From an uncultured Roseburia sp. (GTDB taxonomy: Bacteria > Bacillota > Clostridia > Lachnospirales > Lachnospiraceae): a stretch of DNA of 9,701 nt. Both the position numbers and the translations under genes were made by a program. Of this stretch, positions 1-7,186 are shown in pieces. The notes beneath the pieces were generated by a model. It made no database searches. It was not told the DNA's origin and worked only from the letters and a program-made list of their open reading frames with translations. How positions within the stretch are numbered: position 1 is the stretch's first letter; every line of letters begins with the position of its first letter. The stretch spans positions 1 to 9,701 of the forward strand of contig CAKRCJ010000065.1 in the NCBI GenBank assembly GCA_934307185.1, written 5' to 3'.

Positions 1-147
1 GTTAGAAATAATAAGTGTATGCAAAATTGTGGTGAATGTGGCGAAGTGCCTTGTAAGATATGGTTTGATACCAGAGATCCGAAGTTTTCAGATGAAGAAT
101 TTAATGAAAATATAGCAATGAGAGTACAGGCATTGAAAAAGGAATAG
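1..147 (+). CDS. C-terminal fragment of a DUF3795-type cysteine-rich protein
   Basis: The window opens inside a gene in frame 1 that runs 48 codons to a TAG at 145-147; its start lies upstream. The visible residues have a cysteine cluster spaced C-x3-C-x2-C-x4-C (C6, C10, C13, C18 of the fragment), followed by a charged helical tail ending in LKKE. A C-terminal set of cysteines ending in a 'PC' pair is typical of small DUF3795 proteins, which are presumed metal binding and have no established function. The next gene begins within ten bases of the stop, so the two are probably co-transcribed. Family assignment rests on the cysteine pattern alone, because only the tail is visible. Confidence 0.55.
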   Translation, partial: VRNNKCMQNCGECGEVPCKIWFDTRDPKFSDEEFNENIAMRVQALKKE

Positions 148-153
148 GTGTTT

Positions 154-477
154 ATGTCAAAGAATAAAGAACTAGCAGATTACATAATGGATCAACTATC
201 TGATTTGGGAAATGTACGAAATATTCCTATGATGGGTGGATTTATTTTTTATTATAAAGAGCGGATATTTGGTGGGATTTATGGCAATGGATTTCTGGTA
301 AAGATTACAGAGGCCAGTAAGAAATTTATGCCGGACAGTGAACCAGAACCGCCATATGAAGGTGCAAAACTTATGTTGCCAGTAACTATTTTGGATGATA
401 GAACTGCATTGCAGAATATGGTGGAAGAAATGTACCCGGAATTGCCGGAGAGAAAGCTCAAAAAGAAAAAAGTATAA
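154..477 (+). CDS. TfoX N-terminal domain protein
   Basis: A 107-residue protein matching the TfoX/Sxy N-terminal domain over nearly its whole length. It opens with a helix (KNKELADYIMDQL), then MMGGFIFYYKERIFGGIY in place of the family's 'MFGgyGlY.dgk.Fa' hairpin. An 'FLVKI' strand and a PEPPYEGAKLMLPV segment follow, matching the family's proline-rich 'PF.y...' stretch. It ends in a lysine-rich tail. Stand-alone TfoX_N proteins are common in Firmicutes and their role is not established; the link to competence comes from larger gamma-proteobacterial TfoX/Sxy proteins and should not be assumed. I chose ATG 154 over the in-frame GTG 148 because the AAGGA at 139-143 is ten bases from the ATG but only four from the GTG. 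An intrinsic terminator follows directly. Confidence 0.8.
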   Translation: MSKNKELADYIMDQLSDLGNVRNIPMMGGFIFYYKERIFGGIYGNGFLVKITEASKKFMPDSEPEPPYEGAKLMLPVTILDDRTALQNMVEEMYPELPERKLKKKKV

Positions 478-485
478 ATTGTGCG

Positions 486-530
486 AAGTCACTCAGTTTA
501 CGAAGATGTAAATTGGGTGATTTTTATTAT
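486..530 (+). terminator. Intrinsic terminator after the TfoX-domain gene
   Basis: The sequence at 489-499 (TCACTCAGTTT) pairs with 510-520 (AAATTGGGTGA) as an 11-base stem with two G-U pairs around a 10-base loop. A486-G488 can extend the stem into the following T run at 521-523. A TTTTTATTAT tract follows at once. The hairpin starts eight bases after the TfoX stop, so it should end the upstream transcript and insulate the defence genes. Confidence 0.8.
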
Positions 531-576
531 AGCAACAAAAATATACATTAAAATGAGAATAAATCGAATTTGAATG

Positions 577-604
577 TTGATTTTTTGCAAAAACTGTATA
601 TAAT
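577..604 (+). promoter_or_regulatory. Probable sigma-A promoter of the RloA/RloB cassette
   Basis: A perfect -10 box TATAAT lies at 599-604 with a TTGATT -35 box at 577-582, separated by 16 bases, in a very AT-rich stretch just after a terminator. The predicted transcript would start near 611, leaving about 25 bases before the ATG at 636 with the ribosome binding site inside. The upstream in-frame ATG at 570 would not be on this transcript, which supports the shorter protein. Confidence 0.7.
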
Positions 605-618
605 AGAAAGTAGAAAAG

Positions 619-627
619 AAGGTGAGG
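619..627 (+). promoter_or_regulatory. Ribosome binding site deciding the RloA start
   Basis: AAGGTGAGG lies eight bases before the ATG at 636. The alternative in-frame ATG at 570 has no comparable purine-rich sequence before it. Confidence 0.7.
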
Positions 628-635
628 TAGCAATC

Positions 636-1898
636 ATGTTAATTCAATTTAATTTTAGAAATTTCAAATCATTTAGAGAAGAGGCTACTTTGGATTTGTC
701 TGCGGCGAAGATGACCGAGTTTTCAGACAGAGTAGTGACGGTTGGTAGCGAGAAGATTTTGCCAGTTGCTGCCATTTATGGTGCAAATGCAAGCGGAAAG
801 TCTAATATATATAATGCTTTTGAATATATGTCTGAGTATGTTGCAGAGTCCTTTAAGTATGGCGATGAGGAGGAGAAGTTTGAAGAGTTCAGACCAACGC
901 CATTCTTGTTTGATTCCACATCTGCCAATGCGGAATCTAGCTTTGAGGTGTACTTCACATTGCCTGGGGATAAGTCTGAGAGAAGCTATAACTATGGTTT
1001 TTGCATCAATAAGGAAGGTGTAACCGAAGAATGGCTTAATTCCAAGGCAAAGACTGCCAGAAAGTATAGTACAGTATTTTATCGTGGCACCAGTGACGAG
1101 GAACTGGACTTGTCGGGATTCCCAAAGAGCAGTAGGGACAATATTCAGGTAGCATTGGAAAAGCAGGTGCTTATTATCTCTTTGGGAGCAAAGCTGAAGA
1201 TTGGTAAGTGTAAGGCAATCAGGGATTGGTTCCTTGCAAATGAATTTGCGGATTTTGGTGATCCTTTTACCAACTTCTTTATGTCACGAAGATTGCCGAA
1301 GGGATTTGTAGAAGATAAGAATGTGCAGCAAAAAGTTGTAGAATATTTCGCATCTTTTGATGAGCATATCAAGGATTTCAGAATTGAAAAGGTTCCTCAG
1401 GAGGCTGAAAGCAAGGAAGAACGATACAAGATTAACGCACTTCACAAGATGATAGATTCTGATGAAATGGCGGAAATTCCGTTGGGATTGGAGTCTGCCG
1501 GAACCTTGAAGATGTTTGCATTATATCCGGAATTGCAGGAAGTGTTGGAGAAGGGCAGTGTGTTCTTCATTGATGAATTAAATGCTCGCCTGCATCCGCT
1601 TTTGGTAAGAAACTTCCTGCTTACATTCTTAAATCCGGAAATCAACACCAACCACGCACAGCTTGTATTTACAACCCATGACACATGGCAGTTGTCTAAT
1701 CAGTTGTTGCGTCGTGATGAAATCTGGTTTGTAGAAAAGGATGAAAGAGGTGTATCCACACTTTACTCATTGGCTGACTTCGTAGATGAGGATGGTTCCC
1801 GTATCCGTAAGGATGAAAGTTATGAGAAGAATTACTTGATTGGAAAGTATGGTGCGATTCCTACCTTAAAGAGCATTGATATATTTAAGGAGGAATGA
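636..1898 (+). CDS. AAA15-family ATPase, RloA/AbiLi-like, of an AbiL-type defence pair
   Basis: A 420-residue ATPase of the AAA15/AAA21 group (COG1106-like). It starts with the group's hallmark 'FRNFKSFRE' strand. The Walker A motif is GANASGKS (residues 49-56), the ABC-like signature is ESAGT (286-290), the Walker B is FFIDELN with D313/E314, and the switch histidine is H348 in TTHDTW. It therefore has the complete nucleotide-binding set of the RecF/SMC-like group. The preceding promoter and ribosome binding site fix the start at 636, removing 22 residues from the longest frame. The next gene encodes a RloB protein starting two bases after this stop. That ATPase plus RloB pairing defines AbiLi/AbiLii of lactococcal abortive infection and resembles AriA/AriB of PARIS. 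By analogy, the ATPase would sense infection and hold or release the TOPRIM partner. It is longer and more GC-rich than most other genes here. Identification as an AAA15 ATPase is firm; the defence role is inferred. Confidence 0.88.
   Translation: MLIQFNFRNFKSFREEATLDLSAAKMTEFSDRVVTVGSEKILPVAAIYGANASGKSNIYNAFEYMSEYVAESFKYGDEEEKFEEFRPTPFLFDSTSANAESSFEVYFTLPGDKSERSYNYGFCINKEGVTEEWLNSKAKTARKYSTVFYRGTSDEELDLSGFPKSSRDNIQVALEKQVLIISLGAKLKIGKCKAIRDWFLANEFADFGDPFTNFFMSRRLPKGFVEDKNVQQKVVEYFASFDEHIKDFRIEKVPQEAESKEERYKINALHKMIDSDEMAEIPLGLESAGTLKMFALYPELQEVLEKGSVFFIDELNARLHPLLVRNFLLTFLNPEINTNHAQLVFTTHDTWQLSNQLLRRDEIWFVEKDERGVSTLYSLADFVDEDGSRIRKDESYEKNYLIGKYGAIPTLKSIDIFKEE
1887..1893 (+). promoter_or_regulatory. 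Ribosome binding site at the RloA/RloB junction
   Basis: AAGGAGG lies inside the last codons of the ATPase gene. It is seven bases from ATG 1901 but only one base from ATG 1895, so 1901 is the likely start of RloB. Translation of the two genes is probably coupled. Confidence 0.75.
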
Positions 1899-1900
1899 GT

Positions 1901-2551
1901 ATGGCGAAAAAAGACAGAACAGGTAATAGAAAAACGAGAGACCAGAGAAAACAATTCAAGGTGCCGGAATTGGGCTACTATTTGATTGTTACGGATACAG
2001 AGGCTACGGAACGCTGCTTTTTTAAAGGTCTCCATCAGGCATTGCCGGAAGATGTGAGAAACAAGCTTGTAATAAAGGTGGTAGAGACAAAGACTCGTGC
2101 AATGATTGATAAATGTCTGGAACTCACTGCTTATGATGCACAGTATCGAATCCCATGGATTGTATTTGATAGAGACCAAGTGCAAGGATTTGATGAGATT
2201 ATAAAAGAGGCAGAGGATAAAGGAATACAAGTGGGCTGGTCCAATCCATGTTTTGAGATATGGATGTATGCTTACTTTGGTTCTATGCCGGCAATCCAAG
2301 ATTCTTGGACTTGTTGCTCAGATTTCGGACGAGTATATGAAACCAAGACTGGACAGAAATACTCCAAGGCTGATGAGCAGATGTATGGCAAAATCTGCAA
2401 AGCCGGTGACGAAGAAAAGGCAATTCAGATAGCACAGCAGAAACTGGAACAGTGTAAAAGAGAAGGTAAAACGAAGCCATCAGAGATGTGCCCGTGTACG
2501 ACGGTGCATGAGCTGGTGGGGGAGATTAAGGGTAAATGCAAAAGAATGTGA
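1901..2551 (+). CDS. RloB/AbiLii-like TOPRIM-fold protein
   Basis: A 216-residue RloB-family protein. A basic N-terminus (KKDRTGNRKTRDQRK) precedes YYLIVTDTEATE (residues 26-37), where the family normally reads '(E)G.kTE'. Then come the TOPRIM-type acidic pair in VFDRD (D90, D92), the diagnostic SNPCFEIW (114-121), and a C-terminal CTTVHELV stretch like the family's 'TtVheLv'. RloB proteins have a TOPRIM-like fold and are the expected effector or nuclease partner of the ATPase encoded immediately upstream. Oddly, the position where I expect the conserved TOPRIM glutamate holds D32, and the following glycine is T33. This is conservative but could affect metal binding. Several cysteines (C39, C117, a CC pair, MCPC) are scattered rather than forming a clear zinc site. 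The start follows the AAGGAGG spacing. The family call is strong; catalytic activity is uncertain. Confidence 0.87.
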   Translation: MAKKDRTGNRKTRDQRKQFKVPELGYYLIVTDTEATERCFFKGLHQALPEDVRNKLVIKVVETKTRAMIDKCLELTAYDAQYRIPWIVFDRDQVQGFDEIIKEAEDKGIQVGWSNPCFEIWMYAYFGSMPAIQDSWTCCSDFGRVYETKTGQKYSKADEQMYGKICKAGDEEKAIQIAQQKLEQCKREGKTKPSEMCPCTTVHELVGEIKGKCKRM

Positions 2552-2577
2552 ACTAAGAAAGGATTATTCAATTATAT

Positions 2578-3537
2578 ATGTTAAAAGAAGATTGTGAGAG
2601 AATTGGGGTTCTTGAATGTGGAGCAGCATTTCAGAAAATTGGTTTTATGTTTAGAGAACAGCCAATTGGAGATTATGGTATAGATGCAATAATTGAGACA
2701 AGAGATGATAAATATCTATCTGGTAAATTAATAGCTGTTCAAATAAAGTCAGGGGATTCTTATTTTAAAGAACAAAAAGACAATTGTGTGATATATCGAG
2801 GAGATATTAAGCATTATTATTATTGGTTAAATCACTCATTACCTGTTATCATTGTTTTGTCCTCGCCTACAACAGGAGAATTGATTTGGGAATGTGTTAA
2901 TAAACAAACAGCAAAAAGGTGTCAAGAAGGATGGAAAATAAGTATTCCAAGGAAACAAACAATACCAACTTCCAAAGAAATGTTATATGACTTGGCAAAT
3001 AAGCAAAGTGAATTTACAAGTCGCTGGACTTCCTTGGTATTAGCAAAAGAATGGATGCTACACATTAATGAGAAAGGAAGTCTTATCTTAGAAGTTGAAG
3101 AATGGATTAATAAATCGTCTGGTCGTGGAACATTTAGATTGAAATCTGAATGTGAAAAAGAAGTCGAAAAAATATTATTTGAAAGAGAAATTTTAGGGTT
3201 TGGAGTAAGGGGTTATGAGTCAGTAATTCAAGAACTGTTTCCTTGGGCCAATATCGAAATTGATAAAGATTTTTATGAAGCAAATATGGATGAAGAGTGC
3301 CAAAGAAAAAGTATGCTTTCAGAAAGAGATTATGCAAGTATGTCTGGCAAAAAGGGCAAGGAACTTTTGAAGTATTCAGCAGAGTTACCCTCAATATATC
3401 CTTATCGGAATGGCGCAGGAGAAGTTGATTTCTACCGATTGAAATTAACATTAAATGGAGTAGGAAAATCATTCATTGAGATAGAGCATTTTCTGGAAAC
3501 AGGTAATTTTTATTTATGGGATAAAATCAGTATGTAA
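2578..3537 (+). CDS. DUF4365 protein with PD-(D/E)XK-like nuclease core and unknown C-terminus
   Basis: A 319-residue protein. Its first 120 or so residues match DUF4365: E13 in an N-terminal helix, 'FRE-QPIGDYGIDAIIE' with D36, and GKLIAVQIKSG with Q55-x-K57. The E...D...QxK arrangement is that of a PD-(D/E)XK nuclease-like fold; the usual second glutamate is glutamine, as is common in DUF4365. After residue 150 the chain is helical and charged, with no family I can name. It lies 26 bases after RloB, preceded by AAAGGA at 2558-2563, an unusually long 14 bases from the ATG. A later start at M24 would lose E13, so 2578 is retained. Its AT-rich codon use resembles the downstream ABC-3C genes more than the RloAB pair. 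It could be a stand-alone nuclease, a third member of the AbiL-like cassette, or an accessory of the ABC-3C system. The role is unproven. Confidence 0.82.
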   Translation: MLKEDCERIGVLECGAAFQKIGFMFREQPIGDYGIDAIIETRDDKYLSGKLIAVQIKSGDSYFKEQKDNCVIYRGDIKHYYYWLNHSLPVIIVLSSPTTGELIWECVNKQTAKRCQEGWKISIPRKQTIPTSKEMLYDLANKQSEFTSRWTSLVLAKEWMLHINEKGSLILEVEEWINKSSGRGTFRLKSECEKEVEKILFEREILGFGVRGYESVIQELFPWANIEIDKDFYEANMDEECQRKSMLSERDYASMSGKKGKELLKYSAELPSIYPYRNGAGEVDFYRLKLTLNGVGKSFIEIEHFLETGNFYLWDKISM

Positions 3538-3596
3538 CTTGTATAAGAGCATTTTCGTTCTAATAAGTGTTCTATGTAGTGAAAGAGGTGAAAAGA

Positions 3597-4745
3597 ATGG
3601 ATAGAGCAGTTAATGACGCAACATTGAATCAAGCAGGAAATGTTTATCAATATCTAGTAGCACTAAAGGATTGTTATGAGCTTATGGAAGGGGATACTCT
3701 TCAAATAGAAGTGAATGGTGATGTTAGTGTTATTAATAAAAATAAAGGGAGATATCAGAAAGAAGTAAAACATCATTTTGGAAAAAAAAATCTTTCTGAT
3801 AGGGATATAGAATTTTGGAAAACGTTAGCAAATTGGTATACGGATTATGAAAGACTTAAGGGGTTTTCGAATTTTATACTCAGTACTACATCTATCATCA
3901 CTACGGATTCACCATTTTCAAAGTGGAATGAATTAGATAAGCGTGAAAAATTAGCTTGTATTACTGAAATTGGAGCAGAACATAAGGAAAGAGAAGAAAC
4001 ATTTAGAAAGCAGTATAATAGGATTTTTTGTGATTCATTTGATGAGAATCAATTACTTGATATTTTGGAAAAGTTTATTATAGCGCCTGCACAAACATCT
4101 ATTCAGGGAATATCAAAAGAATTTACAAAGTTTGTGGGACATATTCCAGAAGAGAATAGAGATTATTATATAGGTGCACTAGTAGGCAACATAATAATGC
4201 AGGTGAAAAATCCGCCGCATATATGGCAAATTACAAAAACAGAATTTGAGGAATTATTACAGAAGGAGACGGCAGGGCATTGTTCACCTGGAACTATTCC
4301 ACTTCCGACTGTTTATTCAAATGCCGAAATTCCAACGGAAGAAATAGCTGCATTGCAGCAGAAGAAATTTGTTGAGGCAATTCGTGATATTGATTACGAA
4401 AGAAAGGTAACGGAAGCAATATCTGATTATTGGAAAACAGATATAACTATTGCGGAGTATTTTAAAAATAACTTTTTGTATTTGCAAAGCATAGACGAAT
4501 ATAAAAATACATTGTCAGCAAGAATGAAATGTGAAAAGGATGATAGTGAAATAGAGGCTGAGGGTGTCGATGAAGTAACTCAAATAAAAATTTCAAAACA
4601 TCTTTATAACAGGGTTATGTTATGGAATGCAGACGATTTTGGCTCAATTATTCGAAACCAAGATTTTTTCCAACATGGAGTTATACATAATATTGTAGAC
4701 GAAACAGAGTTTAATTGGAAAGTAGGTGACGAAAATGAGCATTGA
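3597..4745 (+). CDS. ABC-three-component (ABC-3C) system effector, nuclease-like N-terminus
   Basis: A 382-residue protein with two recognisable ends. The N-terminus reads like the dsDNA-endonuclease (DUF4297/Cap4-like) domains of conflict systems: 'GNVYQYLVALKDCYELM', then E38 and D42 in IEVNGDV, then KEVKHHF with E56-x-K58, and a downstream FWKTLANW. This is a PD-(D/E)XK layout. The C-terminus from about 260 ('KKFVEAIRDID...AISDYWKTD', 'FQHGVIHNIVDETEFNW') resembles the C-terminal domain that marks ABC-3C effectors. It is followed by a small middle component and a DUF3732 ATPase, which is the defining order of ABC-3C systems (Krishnan et al. 2020 classification). AGAGGTG at 3584-3590 supports ATG 3597 over the upstream in-frame ATG at 3567. 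Its last 11 bases overlap the next gene. It presumably cuts nucleic acid when licensed by the ATPase; this activity is inferred. Confidence 0.82.
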   Translation: MDRAVNDATLNQAGNVYQYLVALKDCYELMEGDTLQIEVNGDVSVINKNKGRYQKEVKHHFGKKNLSDRDIEFWKTLANWYTDYERLKGFSNFILSTTSIITTDSPFSKWNELDKREKLACITEIGAEHKEREETFRKQYNRIFCDSFDENQLLDILEKFIIAPAQTSIQGISKEFTKFVGHIPEENRDYYIGALVGNIIMQVKNPPHIWQITKTEFEELLQKETAGHCSPGTIPLPTVYSNAEIPTEEIAALQQKKFVEAIRDIDYERKVTEAISDYWKTDITIAEYFKNNFLYLQSIDEYKNTLSARMKCEKDDSEIEAEGVDEVTQIKISKHLYNRVMLWNADDFGSIIRNQDFFQHGVIHNIVDETEFNWKVGDENEH

Positions 4746-5226
4746 GAATATAAAGCGATTGTCTATGAACACGCATTTTTATTCACTATTAATTCAAAGT
4801 TTTTTGACTGGATATGAAAAACCTTGTGAGCTTAAGCTTGTATTTATGGCATTACCTATTTTGATACATAAAGAATCAAGGGAAAAATTATGTAATGCAA
4901 ACATAAAAAGCCGTATAGATACACTATTTCAATCGGAGCAAGTTGTAGGTAATAGTAAAATTTCGGGAAGAACACGTTTAACAGGATATATTGACAGATA
5001 TAATGCACTTAAACCATATTCCAAAGAAAGTATTATTATTTTGTGCTCTGAAAATAAGGTAGTTATTAATAATGAACATAAGTTAATTGTTGTAAAAAAA
5101 ATTGATTATAAAAGTTTTTCTGGTATAGTGAAAAATTGGGTAAAATGTGCATATTATCTAGGCATTATTTTTTCAAAAACAACCGACAACCATTTATCTT
5201 ATTTTTTAGGAGTTGAAAGCGAATGA
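4735..5226 (+). CDS. ABC-three-component system middle component
   Basis: A 163-residue protein sitting between an ABC-3C effector and a DUF3732 ATPase. It shows the general layout of ABC-3C middle components: an N-terminal 'NTHFYSLLIQSFLTGYE' helix, then LKLVFMALPILIHKESREKL (a conserved-looking 'l.LPl.lHk..re.l' pattern), an RLTGYIDRYNALKP segment, and a C-terminal VKCAYYLGIIFSKT...LGVESE. The last pattern (aliphatic, LG, then F, ending in LGV) is typical of the MC3-type group, but I am not certain of the subgroup. No catalytic motif is visible, so it is probably a linker or adaptor between effector and ATPase. ATG 4735 follows AGGTGA (4724-4729) at good distance, whereas the in-frame GTG at 4726 lies within that ribosome binding site. 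It overlaps the upstream gene by 11 bases and the downstream gene by four, indicating coupled, stoichiometric synthesis. Confidence 0.8.
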   Translation: MSIENIKRLSMNTHFYSLLIQSFLTGYEKPCELKLVFMALPILIHKESREKLCNANIKSRIDTLFQSEQVVGNSKISGRTRLTGYIDRYNALKPYSKESIIILCSENKVVINNEHKLIVVKKIDYKSFSGIVKNWVKCAYYLGIIFSKTTDNHLSYFLGVESE

Positions 5227-7151
5227 AGAGTTATATAAAATCGATAATTATATTTAATGAAAATGGTGAAAAAAGAATAGTTCCTCTTAAGCAAGGTGTG
5301 AATATTATAACCGGTGAATCTAAGACGGGAAAGAGTGCACTGGTTGAAATTATTGATTATTGTTTATGTAGTACACGCTGTACTATTCCTAAAGGGAAAA
5401 TTACGGAGTTTGCATACTTGTATGCGCTTGTTATGCATATTGACGGAAGTTCATATATCGTAGCTCGTTATACAGGAGACAATATGTATAAGATGCATTT
5501 TATAAAAGAAAGTTATGATTTTGATACAAATACTTTGGAACTGGTCTATTTTAAGGATAGAACACCAATACCGTATAAAGATGTGCAATATGAAATAGAA
5601 TGTGCATTAGGGTTATTTGTAAGCAATGTATCTACGGATTCAGAAGAAAAAGAGAAAAAGGCATCTTTAAGAAATATGGTTTCATATCTTTTTCAACATC
5701 AGAATTTAATGGCAAGCAAATTTGCTTTATTTTATCGTTTCTCGGACTATTACAAGAGAAAAGAAGTGATTGACCAGTTTCCCGTTTTTGCAGGGATGAT
5801 AGGGCAAGAATATTATAGTGATTTGATTCAGTTAAGTACATTAAAGTCAAAATTGAAACAAAAGGAAAAGAAACAGAAAGCAAATGAAAAAAGCGCTGAG
5901 TATATCCGTGAAAACTTACAGGTATTATTACAAAATTATTATGCTTTACTAGATAGAGATTTTGATAATAATATGACTTTGCAAAATATGTTAAAAACTG
6001 CAAAAAATCTACCAGATTTTGATGATTCTCAGCTTTTCGGTGAGGCGAAAATAACAGAGCGTTATAGTAAATTAAATGCAGAGTTGGAGGAATTGAGAAA
6101 TCAAGAAAGAGATATTCTGTTGCAGATAAAGAATACTGGGAATGCTTCATTAACCGGTAATAGTTTTTCAGAAATGTTGAAAGAATTAAAAGAACAAACA
6201 AGTGTGTCTGAGATAGAAACGGATAAATATATCTGTCCGATTTGTGGACATGATTGTCAGGAAGTAGCAGAAAGAGATGCAGCTTTAATAGAAGCAACAG
6301 AATGGTTGAATCAAGAATTAAAATTAACTGAAAAATATACTGCAGATTTTTCAGAAGATGTGAGAAAGTTAAAAGAAGAACATTCAAAACTTGAAGAAAG
6401 GATACGTGAGGTATGGAGTCAAATTAAAGTTGTTGAGCAGAAGTTTATTTCATCCCAAAATTTGGTATCAAAGAGAGAAAAAGTCCATTATGCAAAGGCT
6501 AAAATAGCGGTATGTGCTGAAATGAACAGTTCTGGAGTTTTTGATATGGTCGATGAGGATATTAAAGAAATCAAGAATCAAATTATGGTATTAGAAGAAA
6601 AAATAAAAGGATTCGATGTGGGAACAAAGATGAATAAAGCTCAGAGTTTTCTTTCAGATAATATGAACAAACTGGCAAAAACTTTGGACTTTGAAGACGA
6701 ATATCAACCAATTAATTTAAATTTTGGATTAACTGACGGAAGTTTTGACCTATATCAGCATCAAAATAACAGAGAAAAAGTTTTTCTTTATGAGATGGGA
6801 AGTGGAGCTAATTGGGTGTCATGTCACATAGCGCTCTTTTTAAGTTTTCTTCACTATTTTGCAAAACAAGAAAATTCGCCAATGCCGTTGTTTATGTTTT
6901 TTGATCAGCCAAGTCAAGTATATTTTCCTCAAGGAAATATTGATGATTCGGAGATTACTCAATCGGATATAGCAGCGGTAAACAAGATGTATAAGACAAT
7001 ATTTGATGAAATCAAGGATATAGAAAAAGATACAGGAATTCTTCCACAGATTATTATTGTAGACCATGTTGATGGAGATAATTTGGAGGTTAAAAAAGAA
7101 TTTGCGGGATATGTTCGTTGTAATTGGAGAAAGGAAGAAAAACTAATATAA
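5223..7151 (+). CDS. DUF3732 ABC/SMC-like ATPase of the ABC-3C system
   Basis: A 642-residue ATPase. The N-terminus has GVNIITGESKTGKSALVEII with Walker A at G31-S38. Two long charged helical stretches (about 200-335 and 350-470) flank CPICGHDC (C338, C341), a zinc-hook-like CxxC as in Rad50. The C-terminal half carries the signature-like MGSGANW (525-531), the Walker B region FMFFDQPSQVYFP with D561-Q562, and the switch histidine in VDHVDG (H615). Glutamine in place of the usual Walker B glutamate, and the 'DQPSQVYFP' string, are characteristic of DUF3732 ATPases. It therefore looks like a coiled-coil sensor ATPase that acts with the two genes before it, probably on DNA or DNA ends. Its ATG overlaps the preceding stop (ATGA) and has AGGAG at 5208-5212. 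A downstream nuclease-like gene starts 35 bases later and may share the transcript. Confidence 0.9.
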   Translation: MKSYIKSIIIFNENGEKRIVPLKQGVNIITGESKTGKSALVEIIDYCLCSTRCTIPKGKITEFAYLYALVMHIDGSSYIVARYTGDNMYKMHFIKESYDFDTNTLELVYFKDRTPIPYKDVQYEIECALGLFVSNVSTDSEEKEKKASLRNMVSYLFQHQNLMASKFALFYRFSDYYKRKEVIDQFPVFAGMIGQEYYSDLIQLSTLKSKLKQKEKKQKANEKSAEYIRENLQVLLQNYYALLDRDFDNNMTLQNMLKTAKNLPDFDDSQLFGEAKITERYSKLNAELEELRNQERDILLQIKNTGNASLTGNSFSEMLKELKEQTSVSEIETDKYICPICGHDCQEVAERDAALIEATEWLNQELKLTEKYTADFSEDVRKLKEEHSKLEERIREVWSQIKVVEQKFISSQNLVSKREKVHYAKAKIAVCAEMNSSGVFDMVDEDIKEIKNQIMVLEEKIKGFDVGTKMNKAQSFLSDNMNKLAKTLDFEDEYQPINLNFGLTDGSFDLYQHQNNREKVFLYEMGSGANWVSCHIALFLSFLHYFAKQENSPMPLFMFFDQPSQVYFPQGNIDDSEITQSDIAAVNKMYKTIFDEIKDIEKDTGILPQIIIVDHVDGDNLEVKKEFAGYVRCNWRKEEKLI

Positions 7152-7172
7152 ACTAGAAAAAATATGTGATTT

Positions 7173-7177
7173 AGGAG
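7173..7177 (+). promoter_or_regulatory. Ribosome binding site for a TTG start
   Basis: AGGAG is nine bases before TTG 7187. The first in-frame ATG comes only about 27 codons later with no such site, so the TTG is the likely initiator. Confidence 0.65.
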
Positions 7178-7186
7178 AAACGTCAT

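Noticed and set aside
570..635. 22-residue N-terminal extension of the AAA15 ATPase from ATG 570
   Set aside because: The promoter -10 box (599-604) lies inside it, there is no ribosome binding site before it, and the family motif begins right after ATG 636.
1832..2299. Reverse-strand open frame of 155 codons across the RloA/RloB junction
   Set aside because: It is a shadow of two well-supported genes, with no family resemblance.
3539..3566. Possible promoter before the ABC-3C effector (TTGTAT, then TAATAA or TCTAAT)
   Set aside because: With 16-base spacing the -10 matches only three of six positions; the better -10 (TCTAAT) is only 14 bases away. It is too weak to call in AT-rich sequence.
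5632..6387. Long reverse-strand open frame of 251 codons
   Set aside because: It lies wholly opposite the DUF3732 ATPase gene, is leucine-, serine- and tyrosine-rich as expected for the complement of AT-rich coding sequence, and has no recognisable motif.
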